A stretch of 19,218 nt of DNA from JBAXGE01 sp044344145 (GTDB taxonomy: Bacteria; Planctomycetota; Phycisphaerae; WQYP01): assembly GCA_044344145.1 (NCBI GenBank), contig JBIJDM010000028.1:1-19218 (forward strand). Direction: 5' to 3'. Below, in pieces: positions 19,108-19,218 of this stretch (its first letter is position 1; each line of letters starts with the position of its first letter). A program made the position numbers and the translations under genes. Under the pieces are notes generated by a model that saw only the letters and a program-made list of their open reading frames with translations, made no database searches and was not told the DNA's origin.

Positions 19108-19218
19108 GATCCGGACTCCTGCTATGATTAAAAAGACTGCACCAAACCAGCCCACTCGGGCCAATAAACCACCATTCTGCCGTTTTTCCCCGTAATCGGC
19201 AAGTAACCCCCACCCACC

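Overview
The window is chromosomal DNA from a GC-rich, free-living bacterium. The gene content fits the PVC group, probably a planctomycete or verrucomicrobial-type polysaccharide user: secreted beta-helix and toroid polysaccharide-lyase-like proteins, a Gfo/Idh/MocA dehydrogenase, a KDPG-type aldolase, and many short C/T-rich intergenic repeat words. No rRNA or tRNA is present, so the phylum is an inference from gene content and style only.

Positions 1-2128 are an unstable accessory segment. It starts with the C-terminal end of an IS110-family transposase. Next comes a truncated second copy of the promoter region and first 24 codons of the gene at 2129-3424. That stub is joined head-on to a broken integron gene cassette, then to an intact cassette on the minus strand: TTG-started ORF 786-1310, attC at 671-762, attI-like core site at 1324-1357. 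No integron integrase gene is present. Positions 1358-2128 hold no convincing gene but carry several palindromic or 9-bp-periodic intergenic repeats.

Positions 2129-3838 encode a four-TM protein built from two related halves and a tiny two-blade PQQ-type beta-propeller protein. A solitary sequence resembling a type I-E CRISPR repeat lies between them.

Positions 3999-13608 are a minus-strand glycan cluster. In transcription order it holds a secreted toroid-lyase-like protein (11653-13608), a GT87/DUF2029 membrane glycosyltransferase, a DPM1/ALG5-like GT2, a ChbG/HpnK (YdjC) deacetylase and a heparinase II/III family protein. After a gap with its own promoter comes an exported pectate-lyase-fold protein. 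A plausible reading is that the GT2 charges a polyprenyl phosphate with sugar, the GT-C enzyme uses it outside the membrane, and the deacetylase and lyases modify or degrade a glycan.

Positions 13689-17763 are mostly housekeeping: an ArfB-type ribosome rescue factor, a divergent zinc-ribbon membrane protein, glyA (serine hydroxymethyltransferase), a NifU C-terminal-domain protein and a KDPG/KHG aldolase. Two strong intrinsic terminators flank the aldolase. The window ends with a minus-strand Gfo/Idh/MocA oxidoreductase with its own terminator.
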